Source: Persicaria tinctoria
Taxonomy: Eukaryota > Streptophyta > Magnoliopsida > Caryophyllales > Polygonaceae
Length of the DNA: 64,000 nt
NCBI GenBank assembly: GCA_037127255.1
Contig: JBANSL010000016.1
Coordinates: forward strand, 5,892,501 to 5,956,500
Direction of reading: 5' to 3'
How positions within the stretch are numbered: the first letter of the stretch is position 1; each line of letters opens with the position of its first letter. The position numbers were made by a program, and so were the translations under genes. The notes under the pieces are model-generated. The model was not told the DNA's origin, searched no databases, and saw only the letters and a program-made list of their open reading frames with translations. This document shows, one piece after another, positions 47,198 through 58,209 of this stretch.

Positions 47198-49897
47198 AGT
47201 CGGATAAGCAAAGAAGTAATGAAATGCCTACCGTAAGGCTCCCGAATGCAGTGTCTTCAAACTCAATCAAACGTTTCGTTAATGTTTCTTTACAAACATG
47301 TACAATCTTTATCTGGTCATAATTTAAAGCATACATCAGAAGCAAACAAAGCAAATTAACAAGCTCAAATATTATACTACTACTATTAGGAAAGGAATGA
47401 ATAGCATAGAAGCATCAAAAGCAGATTTCCAAGAGTTAAATCCAACCAAAAAAGAATTGGAGGCGACATTTTTGCTTATAATTTGATTTAAATACATATA
47501 TTAATTTTCAAGGAATAAATAACAAACTTTTTCAAGATGATACAGTTGATACTTAACCTTGACATTTTAGAAGCACAAGATATTTTAAAAAAAAAATATT
47601 ATAACCGCCATCATCACTTACAATGTCAGTCTTTGTAACCTTGAGACCATGTGCAAGCGCCGATATGTACAATGCTGCACCACATAAGCCACTAGGTTTC
47701 CTTCCCGTCTGAGTATTGATTGTCAAACAAATAGTGAGTGAAACAACTACAAACCAACCCCGACCTTTTACAATCAAGAAAATGCATGGCAACAGACCTG
47801 CATCCAATCTCGTTTCATGCTAGCCATAATCCGCAATGCAGTTTTCTCAACCTTGGGATCCTTCTTTCCCAGCAAAACTGTAATGTAAGAAGGAAGATTA
47901 GAATTACTACAACTGATTACTATACAGTCTATACTGAAAAGATCATAATACAACCATAGACAGAGGGCTTAAAATAGCATACCATTTGTATACCGATGAA
48001 TGAACAGGCAGGGATCAACTGGCTTTCTAACCATTGGGTGCTCTTCAAGGCTTAGTAATATACAAAGCTGCAAAAACACGGTTCCAAGACGATATCTGCA
48101 GAATAAATTTGGTAGGAGGAGGATATTATAGTGAGACTGTGAGAGGCCAAACGAAGCATCAGATACAACAAAAAGAAGAAGATGAAATATCAAAGTAGAT
48201 GAATCTCAATAAACATTTTGCTACTTACACATTTACTCCCAAGTACTCTGCAAACTCAATCAAAAGAAATGGCATTTCCTTGTCCCTGTGAAGATGCAAT
48301 TAAGATTTGGCATTAGTAAATCATCTTAGTGATCGACTGAAGATAACTATGATCCCAAATCTAACATTCATAGATTAGAAACTTGAAGTTGGGAAAGAAA
48401 ATTTAAAGGTAGACTCTTTTTTACAAGTACTTCTTAGCAGTTGTAGTATTCCGCAACAAAAACAGAGGGAAAAATCACTTAATTCTGCTAATGACCTTGC
48501 TCAATCGAATTTGAGCTGTTTCAGATTTCATGTTAATTTTGACAGCACGCGCTTGTATCCATTGGTGGGTGTATATACAACAAATGCTAGAAAGACAAAC
48601 CAAACAACATTTTCCTACTAGCTATATTTGTAAACTATAATCCATTTACCAAACCAATTGTTTCACAATATGCTGATATTGAAAAAGAAACCAACTTTGA
48701 GCAAATAATAAATTGCTGACATGAAAAAGAAACCAACTTTGCGTGAATAATAGATCACTAGAATGGCACTTATGGAACTCACCGACAGGTGATATAAAGG
48801 CAAGATGCAGCAACTTGACCTGGTCTACGGCCCCTGGTGAAGTTCCTCTCAAGAGCTATCTTAAAAATTCAAAAGCATCAAGGAGCTCTAGTCACACAAT
48901 TATGAGAAGTAATCGATTGTACTGATAAGAAAGCCATATAATACTTACTGTATACAATGCTACAGCTGGTTTAATGATCTTATCCCCACCTTGAATACCT
49001 AAGTGCTCAGCCATGAGCGCAATTAAATCATATGCTGCCACACCATGGGAAATCACAAGTAGTTTACGACACTATCAGAACAGCAAGTGCGAAAAAACAA
49101 GCACAAAGGTAATTCCTGCTATTTAGGCCAACTGCTCTAAAAACTTCCATGAGAGGTAAAACTTATTCTGATTAAAACCTAGCATGCCTACCATTGTTCA
49201 GAGTCCGTTCACGCGAAGCTGAATATTCGCTTTGCACACTCTTCACATAATTGCCTCCCAGTTGGCTCTAAAGAAGCACAAAACAAAACTTGTTACATGC
49301 TCTATCAAGGTGATAAACTACAATGCCGTGGACAAGAACACGAGACTGACAATTCACTGCTGTAAATTCTTGTAAGACATCAACTGAAAGCTTTCTGAAA
49401 CAACATCAATGAAGCTTTAAGTGCCTACCTGGCCTGCGGCGTTCTTAACAAATGTTGGCTCATCCGAATATAATGCCTGACTAATGACTTTCCCGCAATA
49501 CGAACAGCATCTGCCAGCACAACAATGAATCATTGAATCAATGACCAGATACATTATCATGATACAAATCTCAGAAAGCCCATATAAGCATTTGAAATCT
49601 ATGACAGTTATATTATGTTTCCTTTCTTACTAAGCTAAGCCATTACAGCCAGGAAGGGGGATCGAACTCGAGGCCTTAGTCATAGATGTCATCCTAAGCT
49701 ATAGAAAGGCTAGACCTTTTTGCGGATTTTCAGTTTCTAAACCGGAAATTAACACTAGTAAAGTCTCGAACAGTCTATATATGTCAAATTAACGGCATGA
49801 AGGGCAGAAATAATGGAGAAACTGACGTGAAACCGTCTTCATTTAGCTCAGCTCGCTGATCCCTTTTACAGTGGGAGCACCACACGATTCGAGACAT
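44468..49897 (-). CDS. BRF1: BRF1, TFIIB-related subunit of RNA polymerase III factor TFIIIB
   Basis: Nineteen coding exons from 49897 down to 44468 give about 586 aa, with all phases agreeing. The N-terminal zinc ribbon is WCSHC...CCSYC, split by intron 1. Two cyclin-like repeats follow (LNNAYDLIALMAEHLGIQ ... GRRPGQVAASCLYITCR; RLGTVFLQLCILLSLEEHP ... TGRKPSGLCGAALYISALAH). Then come the BRF-specific regions: CQHKGERPHFAHGLCEGCHE, the homology-II block DDYLHNEEETELKKVVWEEM, and SSRINYEALKDLFDEP. The C-terminus is highly acidic. BRF1 recruits Pol III to tRNA-type promoters with TBP and BDP1. The start MSRIVWCSHC is chosen because it sits directly before the ribbon. One intron holds a hAT-like element and a (TA)n tract, and the last acceptor is duplicated. 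Confidence 0.95.
44684..44733 (-). repeat. duplicated splice acceptor at the last BRF1 exon
   Basis: The 20-bp sequence tgaatcaacctgcttggatg occurs at 44684 and again at 44714. Each copy supplies an AG acceptor (exon starts 44692 or 44722). The 30-nt offset is in frame: the upstream site adds VDSFYFSSKQ before VDSNNTKK. Confidence 0.85.
46375..46950. mobile_element. hAT-like non-autonomous element in a BRF1 intron
   Basis: The left end CAGGGGCGG and right end CCGCCACTG (complement CAGTGGCGG) are hAT-type TIRs. The internal aaaatttataaaatcctgct block is duplicated (46553 and 46817). At 46485-46543 it carries an A-box (tagtttagttggtaaa) and a B-box (gggttcaaatctt) at tRNA spacing. The 8-bp flanks are not clearly identical. 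It lies in the 46327-47231 intron. Confidence 0.65.
47149..47196. repeat. (TA)n microsatellite in BRF1 intron
   Basis: An uninterrupted tatata tract of about 46 bp lies just downstream (gene sense) of the exon ending at 47232. Confidence 0.95.
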
Positions 49898-50210
49898 CGG
49901 ATACCTGATTACAGATTCAAACAGCACAAAAACACACCGAATTGTCAGGAATTTCCTTCGAAAGATCCAAAAGCACTCTTTATCGATGGCTGACATGAGG
50001 CTGAATTTGAGAAATCATCCACCGAGAGGAAAATTGATGTTACCGAGTACGAAAGGTGGCGCCTTGGCCGCGTCTGGGGAGAAATTCAGCGCGGCGCGAG
50101 ATTCAGAGGACTCCGGTGCGGTGCTACTGCTCTCGGCTCTCCGTTCCGGTTTCAGCAGCGAAGCGGTGGGCGACGATTCGGAGATCAAACGGCGGTGGTA
50201 ATTGGCCCTT
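49898..50210 (-). promoter_or_regulatory. BRF1 5' UTR and proximal promoter
   Basis: GC-richer sequence upstream of the BRF1 ATG. A CCAAT motif (ggccaattacc on the minus strand) lies at ~50200. An open frame on the plus strand here (49986-50201) is a by-product of the GC-rich leader. Confidence 0.45.
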
Positions 50211-50483
50211 CCTTGGCGGCGCCGGCGTGGGTGGAGGAGAACGTGTGATGCAGTTTTTAGCTTTCGCTTGTAAATATTTTAGGTATTAATTAGAAACTAT
50301 TTTGACAGTTACCACATTGATTGGATAGATCTGGTGGTTTGGGCTGTACGTTTATATTATGAGCACACCGGTTCGAGCCTTGTCAACTGCATCTCCTTAG
50401 TTTTTTTCTTCATCATGAATTCTTTCACATGTGAAATTAAAATAAACAAATCATATAAACGACTAAACCCAAATAATTTTATT
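50211..50483. other. BRF1 upstream flank, possible SINE-like remnant
   Basis: At 50325-50395 an A-box-like tagatctggtgg is followed ~50 bp later by a B-box-like ggttcgagcc, which could be a tRNA-derived SINE remnant. No tail or duplication is seen. Confidence 0.3.
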
Positions 50484-51877
50484 TTAGGCGAAAATGTATA
50501 AAACCACAATGTTGTTTGCAAATAATCACCCCTTATTCAAAAATTGTCAAATAACCACATATTATTCATTGTTGTTTGCAAATAACCACTCCTTATTCAA
50601 AAATTGTCAAATAACCACTCATTAAATATAGGTTGTTTGCAACTAACCACCCGTACCCCTTTTCTTGTTAAACCTCACTTAATTTAATATGAAAAGACAA
50701 TTATACCCGAAAACCTGAAAAATTTTCGGGTAATCTGGGTTTTGACCTGAAGACCCGATTAACTCGGTAATTTTGACCTGATTGACCCGGTTGATTTATA
50801 ATTATATATGATTAATTTTTTTTATGAAGATTCCAATTTATTACATTTTATAATTACAATCCCTTGATCTTCCATTTCAAATCAACTTTTATATTTATTT
50901 GTAGGCAAAAATGCATAAAACCACTCTTTATTCATTGTTGTTTGCAAATAACCACCCCTTATTAAAAAATTGTCAAATAACCACCCGTTAAATATAGGTT
51001 GGTTGCAACTAACCACCCATATCCCTTTCTTGTTAAACCTCACTTAATTTAATATGAAAAGACAATTATACCCCTATTCTTTAATGTTTTATTTTTAGTA
51101 AAAAACCAGTTATACTTCTCTCTGTTGCTTGATTTTTTACGTATTACAATTAGACCTAACAAACGGATCATTCGGGTCGGGTCACTTCGGGTCTTGCGTA
51201 AAACGGGTTCCGGGTATATCCAGGTCGACTCGAACCCGGGTCTTCACGTATTAAATTCTAGTGCTTGTAATTATATACTATATATCTGATCTAAAATATT
51301 TCATTTTTATTATTTCTCATAATTTTTTAATAAAATGTAATAATATATAAATATCCAAATTTTAATTTTTTTTTAAATTTGATATTTTATATATTATTAC
51401 ATCTTATTAAAAACATTTGATTTTTATTATTTCACGTAATTTTTAATAAAATGTAAAAAAATATAAATATTTTTTTTAAAATAATTTCATGTAATTAGTA
51501 ATAAGCATATAATTATTTTAATATTTTTTAGAATTTTTATCTTCTTAAAAAAATGTGTTGAAAAATAAAAAAATCAAATATTATCGATCGAACGAAGTAT
51601 TACACAATATAGATAAATATAAAAGTTGATTTGAAAATGAAAGATCAAGTGATTGTAATTATAAAATGTAATAAATTGGAATCTCCATAAAAAAATTAAT
51701 CATATATAATTATAAATCAACCGGATCACTCAGTCAATCGGGTCAAAATTACCGAGTCAATCGGGTCACCAGGTCGAAACCCAGATTACCGGAAAAATTT
51801 CTAGGTTTTTCGGGTATAATTGTCTTTTTATATTAAATTAAGTGAGGTTTAACAAGAAAAGGGGTACGGGTGGTTAG
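50484..51877. mobile_element. fold-back element with ~265-bp inverted arms
   Basis: 50642-50905 is the inverted complement of 51607-51877 (ctaaccacccgtacccc ... paired with ...ggggtacgggtggttag; taattaccgag-type motifs match throughout). A direct copy of the left outer part (aaccac...cttgttaaacctcac) recurs at 50904-51075. The arms include repeated aaataaccac(c/t)cctta units. There is no ORF. It looks like a rearranged non-autonomous Mutator or fold-back element; outer boundaries are uncertain. Confidence 0.65.
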
Positions 51878-52269
51878 ATTTTCACAAACCCTTTCTAAAA
51901 GAATAATTACCCAAAACACTAATAAAATAGAAATTATCCATTATATATGGTTATGAAAAATAAATAATATTTTCTTTTCTTTTATCTTGTGCAACTTCAC
52001 ATTTTAAACAAAAAATTTAGATTTTCACAAACCCTTTCTAAAAGAATAATTGCCCAAAATCACAAATAAAAAAAAAAATTAAAACCACCCATATTGAGCT
52101 TTTTTATATAAAAAATAGCTAAAAAAAATAAAATAAAGGAACGAAATGATAAAGAAAATTCTCCAAAAAAAAAATAGTAGAGGACCCATTTTTATATCCG
52201 GCCTCGGGCCTTTCAAATCTCAGGTCCGGCCCTGCATCAACTGCTCTCTTTTTTACCCCAGCTCCAGCT

Positions 52270-52560
52270 CCAGCTCCTTGCGTGTTCGTGCTTATTCAGA
52301 TGCGGAATGGGGCAATTGCGGAGACTCCAGTCATTCATTGACTGGTGTTCCTAGGCAACTGTGTTGTCTCTTGGAAGACAAAGAAACAGAAAACGGTGTC
52401 GAAATCCTCCATTGAAAGCGAATATTGGAGCATGTCTTCAATTGGAAGTGAGAGGTGGTTTGGGTTACATGAGTGCTACGGGTCTTGCTTATTTCTTCTT
52501 CATTGCCCATTCCACTGTCGAAATCCTCCAATGAAAACAGATTACTTGAAGTACAAATGT
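52270..52560 (+). pseudogene. Ty1/copia RNase H relic
   Basis: Two reading frames together encode RNase H-type blocks: RAYSDAEWGNCGDSSHSLTG, then after a frameshift at ~52343 VFLGNCVVSWKTKKQKTVSK and SSIESEYWSMSSIGSE. This order is diagnostic of the copia RNase H C-terminus. Flanking pol sequence and LTRs are absent. Confidence 0.8.
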
Positions 52561-52599
52561 GCATACTTGTTTCTTGGATGATCATATCCAAGATTAATT

Positions 52600-53039
52600 A
52601 GCTAGCATTTAATGGGGCAATAAGTGCGAGTTCATGGTTAATCGCGATCTTGAAGTACAAATGTGCATACTCTGAATGCTCATTCGCACTTTTTTAAAAA
52701 TATTTGAAATGTGCAAACGAGAAGTGTAAATTCGCACTCTAATGTTCACTTGATCTCTAAATTTAGTTCCAATGTCAACATAGAACTTGTAGCTCTTGAA
52801 AAATTTTCCAACACATACTCACAATAGTCTATCAAACTTCCAATGCTTCCAAAACGGGCATATATTACAAAATGGCCAATAAAAACATGCAGATTTTGAA
52901 TACTTCTTGACCATTCATTCATTCATTAATTAGTCTTCTTTTCCTAACTGACATCTACTTAGCCTTCTTTTCCTAACTAGCATCTACTTGCACCTAAAAT
53001 CACCAGATAATTGATAACATATCCCCCCATATGTTAGTG
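52600..53039. other. AT-rich intergenic DNA
   Basis: Short duplications (cttgaagtacaaatgtgcata at 52546 and 52650; tagccttcttttcctaact at ~52970 with a near copy upstream). No gene is seen. Confidence 0.4.
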
Positions 53040-53205
53040 AAACCAAAATTGAACAAAAATGGAATCGATTTTTTTATGAAATTAAATTTAAAAAAAAAGA
53101 ACCAAAATTGAACAAAAATGGAATCGATTTTTTTATGGAATTAAATAAAAAATAACAAAATTGAACAAAAATAGAATCGATTTTTTTATGGGATTAAATA
53201 AAAAA
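53040..53205. repeat. ~57-bp tandem repeat, three copies
   Basis: Three copies of aaaattgaacaaaaatggaa + tcgatttttttatg start at ~53044, 53103 and 53157. Confidence 0.8.
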
Positions 53206-53986
53206 GGAATCAAAGGTATGATTAGGTCTCATATGCTATTTTAATTCGGCTATATTCGGGTGGATAAATTGATTATATTGGTGAGTTGTCATCAATTCGT
53301 GATGGGAAATGGAGTTGATTTTGAAGTTAAGACAATCTTTTCGCTATTAATTGAAGAAAATTTTGACACCGGAGGTTTCCGTATTGATAGCATGCATTTA
53401 GATATGATAATATTATGTCATATATTTACCTTGGTAGGCTTGGTTTGTGCATCAACTAGATAGAATTTGTATATTAGGTCATATATATTTAGCTTAGTTG
53501 TAGTGCAAGTACATCCGAGGTGGTACAATGGGACTAATGAACGAAGGAATGATCAACAATAGCCCAAAACAAAGCAAGAACGCAGGTCTGGGAAGAAGAA
53601 GATATTCGAAACGGAGTACAAGTTAACAAAATTTGTCTGCTCGACAAGCTGATTTTGTAAAGTGCTTTCTCGATGCCTCGATGGTCTGATCGACTATTAT
53701 GAGTGTGCATTGTAAAGATCTTTTTTAGAGCTACAATTTTTATGTTGACATTAGAACCAAATTCGAAAAGGAGGTGAATATATAGTAAACTATGAATTTG
53801 CACTTTGCGATTGATTGAGCGTTCACGGAAAAAAAAAACACAAACGTGAATGCTATATACATCAATTGAAAAATATGTAGATGTAAACAAGATGCAAAAA
53901 AAAAAAAAAAAAAGTCCCGAGATTTTAACCAAATCATGACATCCCATCGCACCTTCTGACGACCCCCATCTGTCAAAGGCATGTAA

Positions 53987-54348
53987 GACTAACTCCAAGG
54001 GTATGATGCAAATGCTTAAATATGCACATTTTGATGCAAATTGTGCTCCAATGGTTACTTTTGAGTGTTTAAAATGTGCACATTTGCACACTAAGTGCTC
54101 AAATATAAGCATATCACCTCCCCCATGTGCAAAAACTTTTTTTTATCACTTTTTAATAAAGTAAAGTCATTTTTATTGGTTGTTTTTAAGTTTTTTCTTT
54201 TCCTTTTTAATTTAATCATATTTACTTAGAGATATGTGTGTATAAAATGCACATTTAACCAATGGAGTAAAACATCAAAAAGTGATGTGCATTTTTAAAC
54301 ACCTTGTGCAAATATGTACATTTGCACACTTAACCATTGGAGTTAGTC
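53987..54348. mobile_element. Tourist-like MITE (362 bp, TAA duplication)
   Basis: Left end GACTAACTCCAAGGG and right end ...CCATTGGAGTTAGTC are complementary, with TAA on both sides (53984-53986, 54349-54351). The interior has repeated tgcacatttgcaca-type motifs. Confidence 0.8.
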
Positions 54349-55328
54349 TAACCGAACAAATTATTTAGGGAAATTCCGTTTGGTACCCCTGTGTTTAAGC
54401 TTATTCCGGTTGGTGTCCCAAGTTTTATATTTTTCCAGGTGGTACCCTTGAGTTTTAGAGAAAGTTTGGACCGTGCCCTTAGTTCCTAATAATGTTAACT
54501 CCGTAGTCTCCGTCCGTTTTATATTTGTGAAGGGAAGAATAAGGTTTGAAAGAGTTGAACCGTTCTCCACCGCCACCGCAACACCACTTATCCCTTTCTC
54601 CATTTGAATTCAGAAGACCAATCGCGTCACCGACTAAGAACGGTAGAGATTGGAGACAACCGAATTCAAAGACCGATGGAGACGATCAGAGTGGATAGCC
54701 TAGACAAACGACAGAGAAGATTTGTGAGCGGCTAGGAATGGAGACCACTTTTCAGGTTTGGATTTTGATTTTTCTAAAATTAGGGCTAACTTTGAGGCAA
54801 AATCATTGAATGAGGATGGTTTATGGGCGAATTTAGAGTAATTTGGATAGATTAACTCTCAATGTCAAATTTGGGTTCGATTAAAGTGAGTATGTCAGAT
54901 TATTGTTATGGTCCAATGTCTCTTATTAATCTCCCTTCAATTTCCCTTGAATTGTTTTTGAATTGATTTGATCCCCATTGTGTTTAGGTAATTAGGTCCT
55001 ATTTTGTATGTGTTTAGAGCCTGATTTTTTCCCCATTTTCAAAGCTTAAGGGTACACTGATATTTTGCAAATGAGGATAATATGATAATATGGCTTATTA
55101 GCTATGTTCTGTATGACTGTTTGTATCGTTTGATTAGGAATTAACTGCATTAATAAGATGGACGAATACTTGTTTGATTATTTTCTAAAATCACATTTAG
55201 TTCCCTCTACATAGTGTAAATTTCTTCTTGTTTTTATTGACACTTATTTCCTCATTAGCTTTAGACTGATTGAATCTTAGATTGGTTTACTGTTGCTCTT
55301 TTTACTGGTTTTAAGCCTCTTATTTTAA

Positions 55329-55397
55329 GCCTATTAGCTCAAATGGAAGAGTGTTGTGCTCAAGCACAAAGATGCGAGTTCAAATCCCGCATAGGCT
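55329..55397 (+). other. tRNA-like module, left arm
   Basis: A 69-nt tRNA-shaped sequence. A 6-bp acceptor-like stem GCCTAT/ATAGGC, D-arm with A-box (tagctcaaatgg), a 5-bp anticodon-like stem TTGTG/CACAA with a 6-nt loop, and T-arm with B-box (gttcaaatccc). The 6-bp acceptor and 6-nt loop argue against a functional tRNA. A further 10 bp (cttattttaa) before it is also shared with the inverted right arm. Confidence 0.7.
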
Positions 55398-55710
55398 AAT
55401 GTCAAGTTCCAGAATAAAGGCTCTTTCATGCAGATTAGCTCTTAGCTGCACAGGAAAAAATGATCATGTATTGACACTATAGAAAAAAAACATGTGTAGC
55501 CTACTAGACTGTAGATAAATCGCATCATTCATATAATGGAACCTTCACAAATATCATTCAGTGTGTTATAGTTGTGTATTTAGTGTGGTATGCATCCCAC
55601 AACATGTACTCATTCTTGTTAGGACAAGACATTTGTTATAGTTGTGTATTTAATTGTTGGATATATTGGTTCAACAAGAGATTTATGAACTCTACAAGGT
55701 ATATCTAATT

Positions 55711-55779
55711 AGCCTATGTGGGATTTGAACCCGCATCTTTGTACTTGAGCACATCGCTCTACCATTTGAGCTAATAGGC
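55711..55779 (-). other. tRNA-like module, right arm (inverted)
   Basis: The inverted counterpart of 55329-55397. It has the same 69-nt length and ~90% identity, and the outer ttaaaataag extends the inverted match. A-box tagctcaaatggtagag and B-box gggttcaaatccc are better preserved than in the left arm. About 310 bp of unrelated sequence separates the arms. Confidence 0.7.
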
Positions 55780-56151
55780 TTAAAATAAGTCACAACATCT
55801 CTTTCATTAAGCTTGATACGTAAATAAGAATTGAATGATCCACAATTTCTTCTTCTCACATATTAGAGCTCTCAAACATTGAGTCGCTTGAGCTTGTTTT
55901 TATCTCTGTCTAAAATATGTAGAACACTCAAGTACTTGGAGAGGCTTTCTATCTTCTATGATTGGCACGATCAACACCCTGAGGCAAGTATTTGCAAAAA
56001 AGATGAAACCAAGATGATGAACTACAAATCAAATAGAAATTTTGAACTTTGAAGTGCAAGAGATTTCCCCAAAAGATGTTCATAACATAGGACCTTAGGT
56101 CATAATATATCAAGCAAATATAAAGCATGACAGATTGATTTGTAACATTAC

Positions 56152-56228
56152 CTGCAAATGACTCTTGACATGGAATATTTTCAATCCCTCTAAGTCCATC
56201 AACTTCAGTATCACCTTTGGTGCAGCCT
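56152..56228 (-). pseudogene. captured MYB-CC (GARP) exon inside the Pack-MULE
   Basis: A 77-nt exon bounded by ...aactttag/ and /gtaatg encodes AAPKVILKLMDLEGLKIFHVK then SHLQ. This is the second half of the GARP/MYB-CC DNA-binding domain of PHR1-like transcription factors (consensus ...TPKxxLxxM..GLTIYHVKSHLQ). The 77-nt length and 2+1 phase fit the corresponding exon in that family. No neighbouring exons are recognisable, so it is a fragment with intron flanks, not an active gene. Confidence 0.75.
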
Positions 56229-57526
56229 CTAAAGTTGAGAAAATAGAAATGACAATCACGGAATCACCTCTCGGTGCTACTGAAAGCGGTTCAAACACCG
56301 ATAAAATCTCATGACAGAATTTACTTTCTGCAGCGCCTAGGAAATATACACACATTGCATTTCTCATGAAAGGCAAGAGTCCATCTAATTGGTCTTTTAC
56401 TTGACAAAGAAACTGCATATGAAACTGAATTCCCCATGCCTACAGAAGAGCTGCTTGGAATTCTTGAATCCTGCTTCTCTTTTTTAAAAGAAAAGCTCAA
56501 TAGAATAGACCATGTGGAGAATCAAAGGAACTATTAAAAATCTACAAAGATTGCAACAGTAAACCAATAACTAGATTTTTAAAAACCCCAAATTAAGCAA
56601 ACAGTAATGATGATTATTTAAAAATAAATAAAATAAAACAAGAACAAGAACATGTAAAATGTCAAGGGCGACTTACTTTAACATCTTGTTTTCCATTAGA
56701 AGAAAATGTTCCTCTTTAAGCAAGCAATCATCTCTCGCATTATCTCTTTTTATTCCCTTGTGCTTAATTTGTATTGACAGTAAAAATGCAAACTATACAA
56801 CCTAATCTCTTTTAGCTAGTTGTTTACCCAAGCTGAAATTTATGTATCATAATCGAAACCAAATAAATTCTTATGACATGTATGATTCATTATGTACATT
56901 AGTATAGCAGGTATAAGCAAAAAAAAATACCAACTAAGATCACTTACCGTAGTACCCACCTTTCTCCCCCAACTTTTAGTATGACAGCTTCCTCCATCCG
57001 AATGTGAAAAATCAATAACCAACAATATGTTAATGCCCACATATCAAGCATTGAGGACCATCTTATTGTAAAATTTGTTGCGAGAAGGCAACTAATTTCA
57101 CCCTATAATCTCCAAATTTTCTCATTAATCGAACCTTTAGTCATAATATACAACCAAACTTGCCCCAAAATTTGCCCTAATTTCGAAAAAAAAAAATCAA
57201 AATAGGAACCTGACAACAGTGACAAGTCTCCTACATGGGTCGAAGAAGAGACTTACATCTATCGTCTAGATTCCCATGCCAGTCGTGAGTCGTCTCCATT
57301 GGTCTTCGTCCTCGTTCGTCTCCATCGCACCTCCATTTTCCCAAATTTGTTTTTGTTTTCCCTTCCCAAATAAAAACTAACGGAGTCAGCTTTCATAAGT
57401 AACAAAGGGCACGGTCCAAACTTTCTCTAAACTTTGAGGGCACCACCCGGAAAAATAGAAAACTTGGGACACCAACCGGAATGACCTTAAACTTAAGGGC
57501 ACCAGGCAGAATTTCCCAATTATTTA

Positions 57527-57821
57527 AAAAGTTAAGGTTGCAGTTGTGAGAACCTCGAGCTCAAATGCACAATTTTCTTAACTTTCTATATTTGTTTGAT
57601 TAAGAGGAAGACACCTAACCTAGTCCATTTGTTCTTCCATGACATTTCGGTTACTAACACCATTAATTTTTGTTATTCCACCCGTAAAATGAGTCTACTC
57701 TTTTGCGTTCTTCGAGTCAAAGAAGTATCCATATCTTAAACATAACTGAACAATCGGTACCGACTTCCAGAGTAAGCTTTGGGAGAGCCTGCAAAATAAA
57801 AAACATAAATTCACGAATTTA
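57527..57821. other. intergenic, nothing recognised
   Basis: AT-rich flank between the Pack-MULE and the next MITE. No supported feature. Confidence 0.4.
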
Positions 57822-58209
57822 ACAATCGTTTGGTTAGTTAGTTAAAAACACAAGAAGTTTAGAAACATAAGAAATAAGATATATTCCTGTATTTGGTTGA
57901 TAGAAAGACACAGAAATTCAACATTTTACGAATTTCAATTCCTCCAAATCGTAGGAAGTTCACTTACCTAGGGAGGACTAGGTAAATTCAACTATTTGTA
58001 GGATGTTCACTTACCTAGGGAGGACTAGGTAAGTTCAACTTCCACCATTTTTTAATGTAATTTTTTTTATTTTCGTATTTATATTTCTAAAACCAAAATT
58101 TAACCAAACAACTTTTTTCAATTCATGAGAAGTACATTTCACGGGAATTTAATTTATTGAAAGTAAGTTCCCGTGAATTGTACTTCCCACATTCAACCAA
58201 ACGAGCCCT
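57822..58209. mobile_element. MITE with cgtttggtt / aaccaaacgagccc ends
   Basis: The right end AACCAAACGAGCCCTA complements the left tcgtttggtt, though the first bases of the left end are degenerate. It is related to elements at 18464 and 31718. A ~57-bp internal segment (gttcacttacctagggagga + ctaggtaa) is tandemly duplicated at 57957 and 58007. Confidence 0.5.

Larger units (their letters stand above)
54368..57517. mobile_element. Pack-MULE-like element (3.15 kb) with long TIRs and 9-bp duplication
   Basis: It begins GGGAAATTCCGTTTGGTACC and ends with the complementary TIR (...GGCACCAGGCAGAATTTCCC). The arms of ~170 bp share a long match (attccggttggtgtcccaag, gagaaagtttggaccgtgcc). The perfect 9-bp direct repeat aattattta flanks both ends (54359-54367 and 57518-57526). 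No transposase is present. The interior carries an exon of a MYB-CC gene (56152-56228) and an inverted pair of tRNA-like modules (55319-55789). Captured host sequence between MULE TIRs defines a Pack-MULE. Confidence 0.88.

Noticed and set aside
49986..50201. Divergent plus-strand gene beside BRF1
   Set aside because: It coincides with the GC-rich BRF1 leader and has no recognisable domain.
55329..55397. Functional tRNA gene
   Set aside because: The acceptor stem has only 6 bp, the anticodon-like loop has 6 nt in most copies, and the module is duplicated in inverted orientation. It is better treated as tRNA-like.
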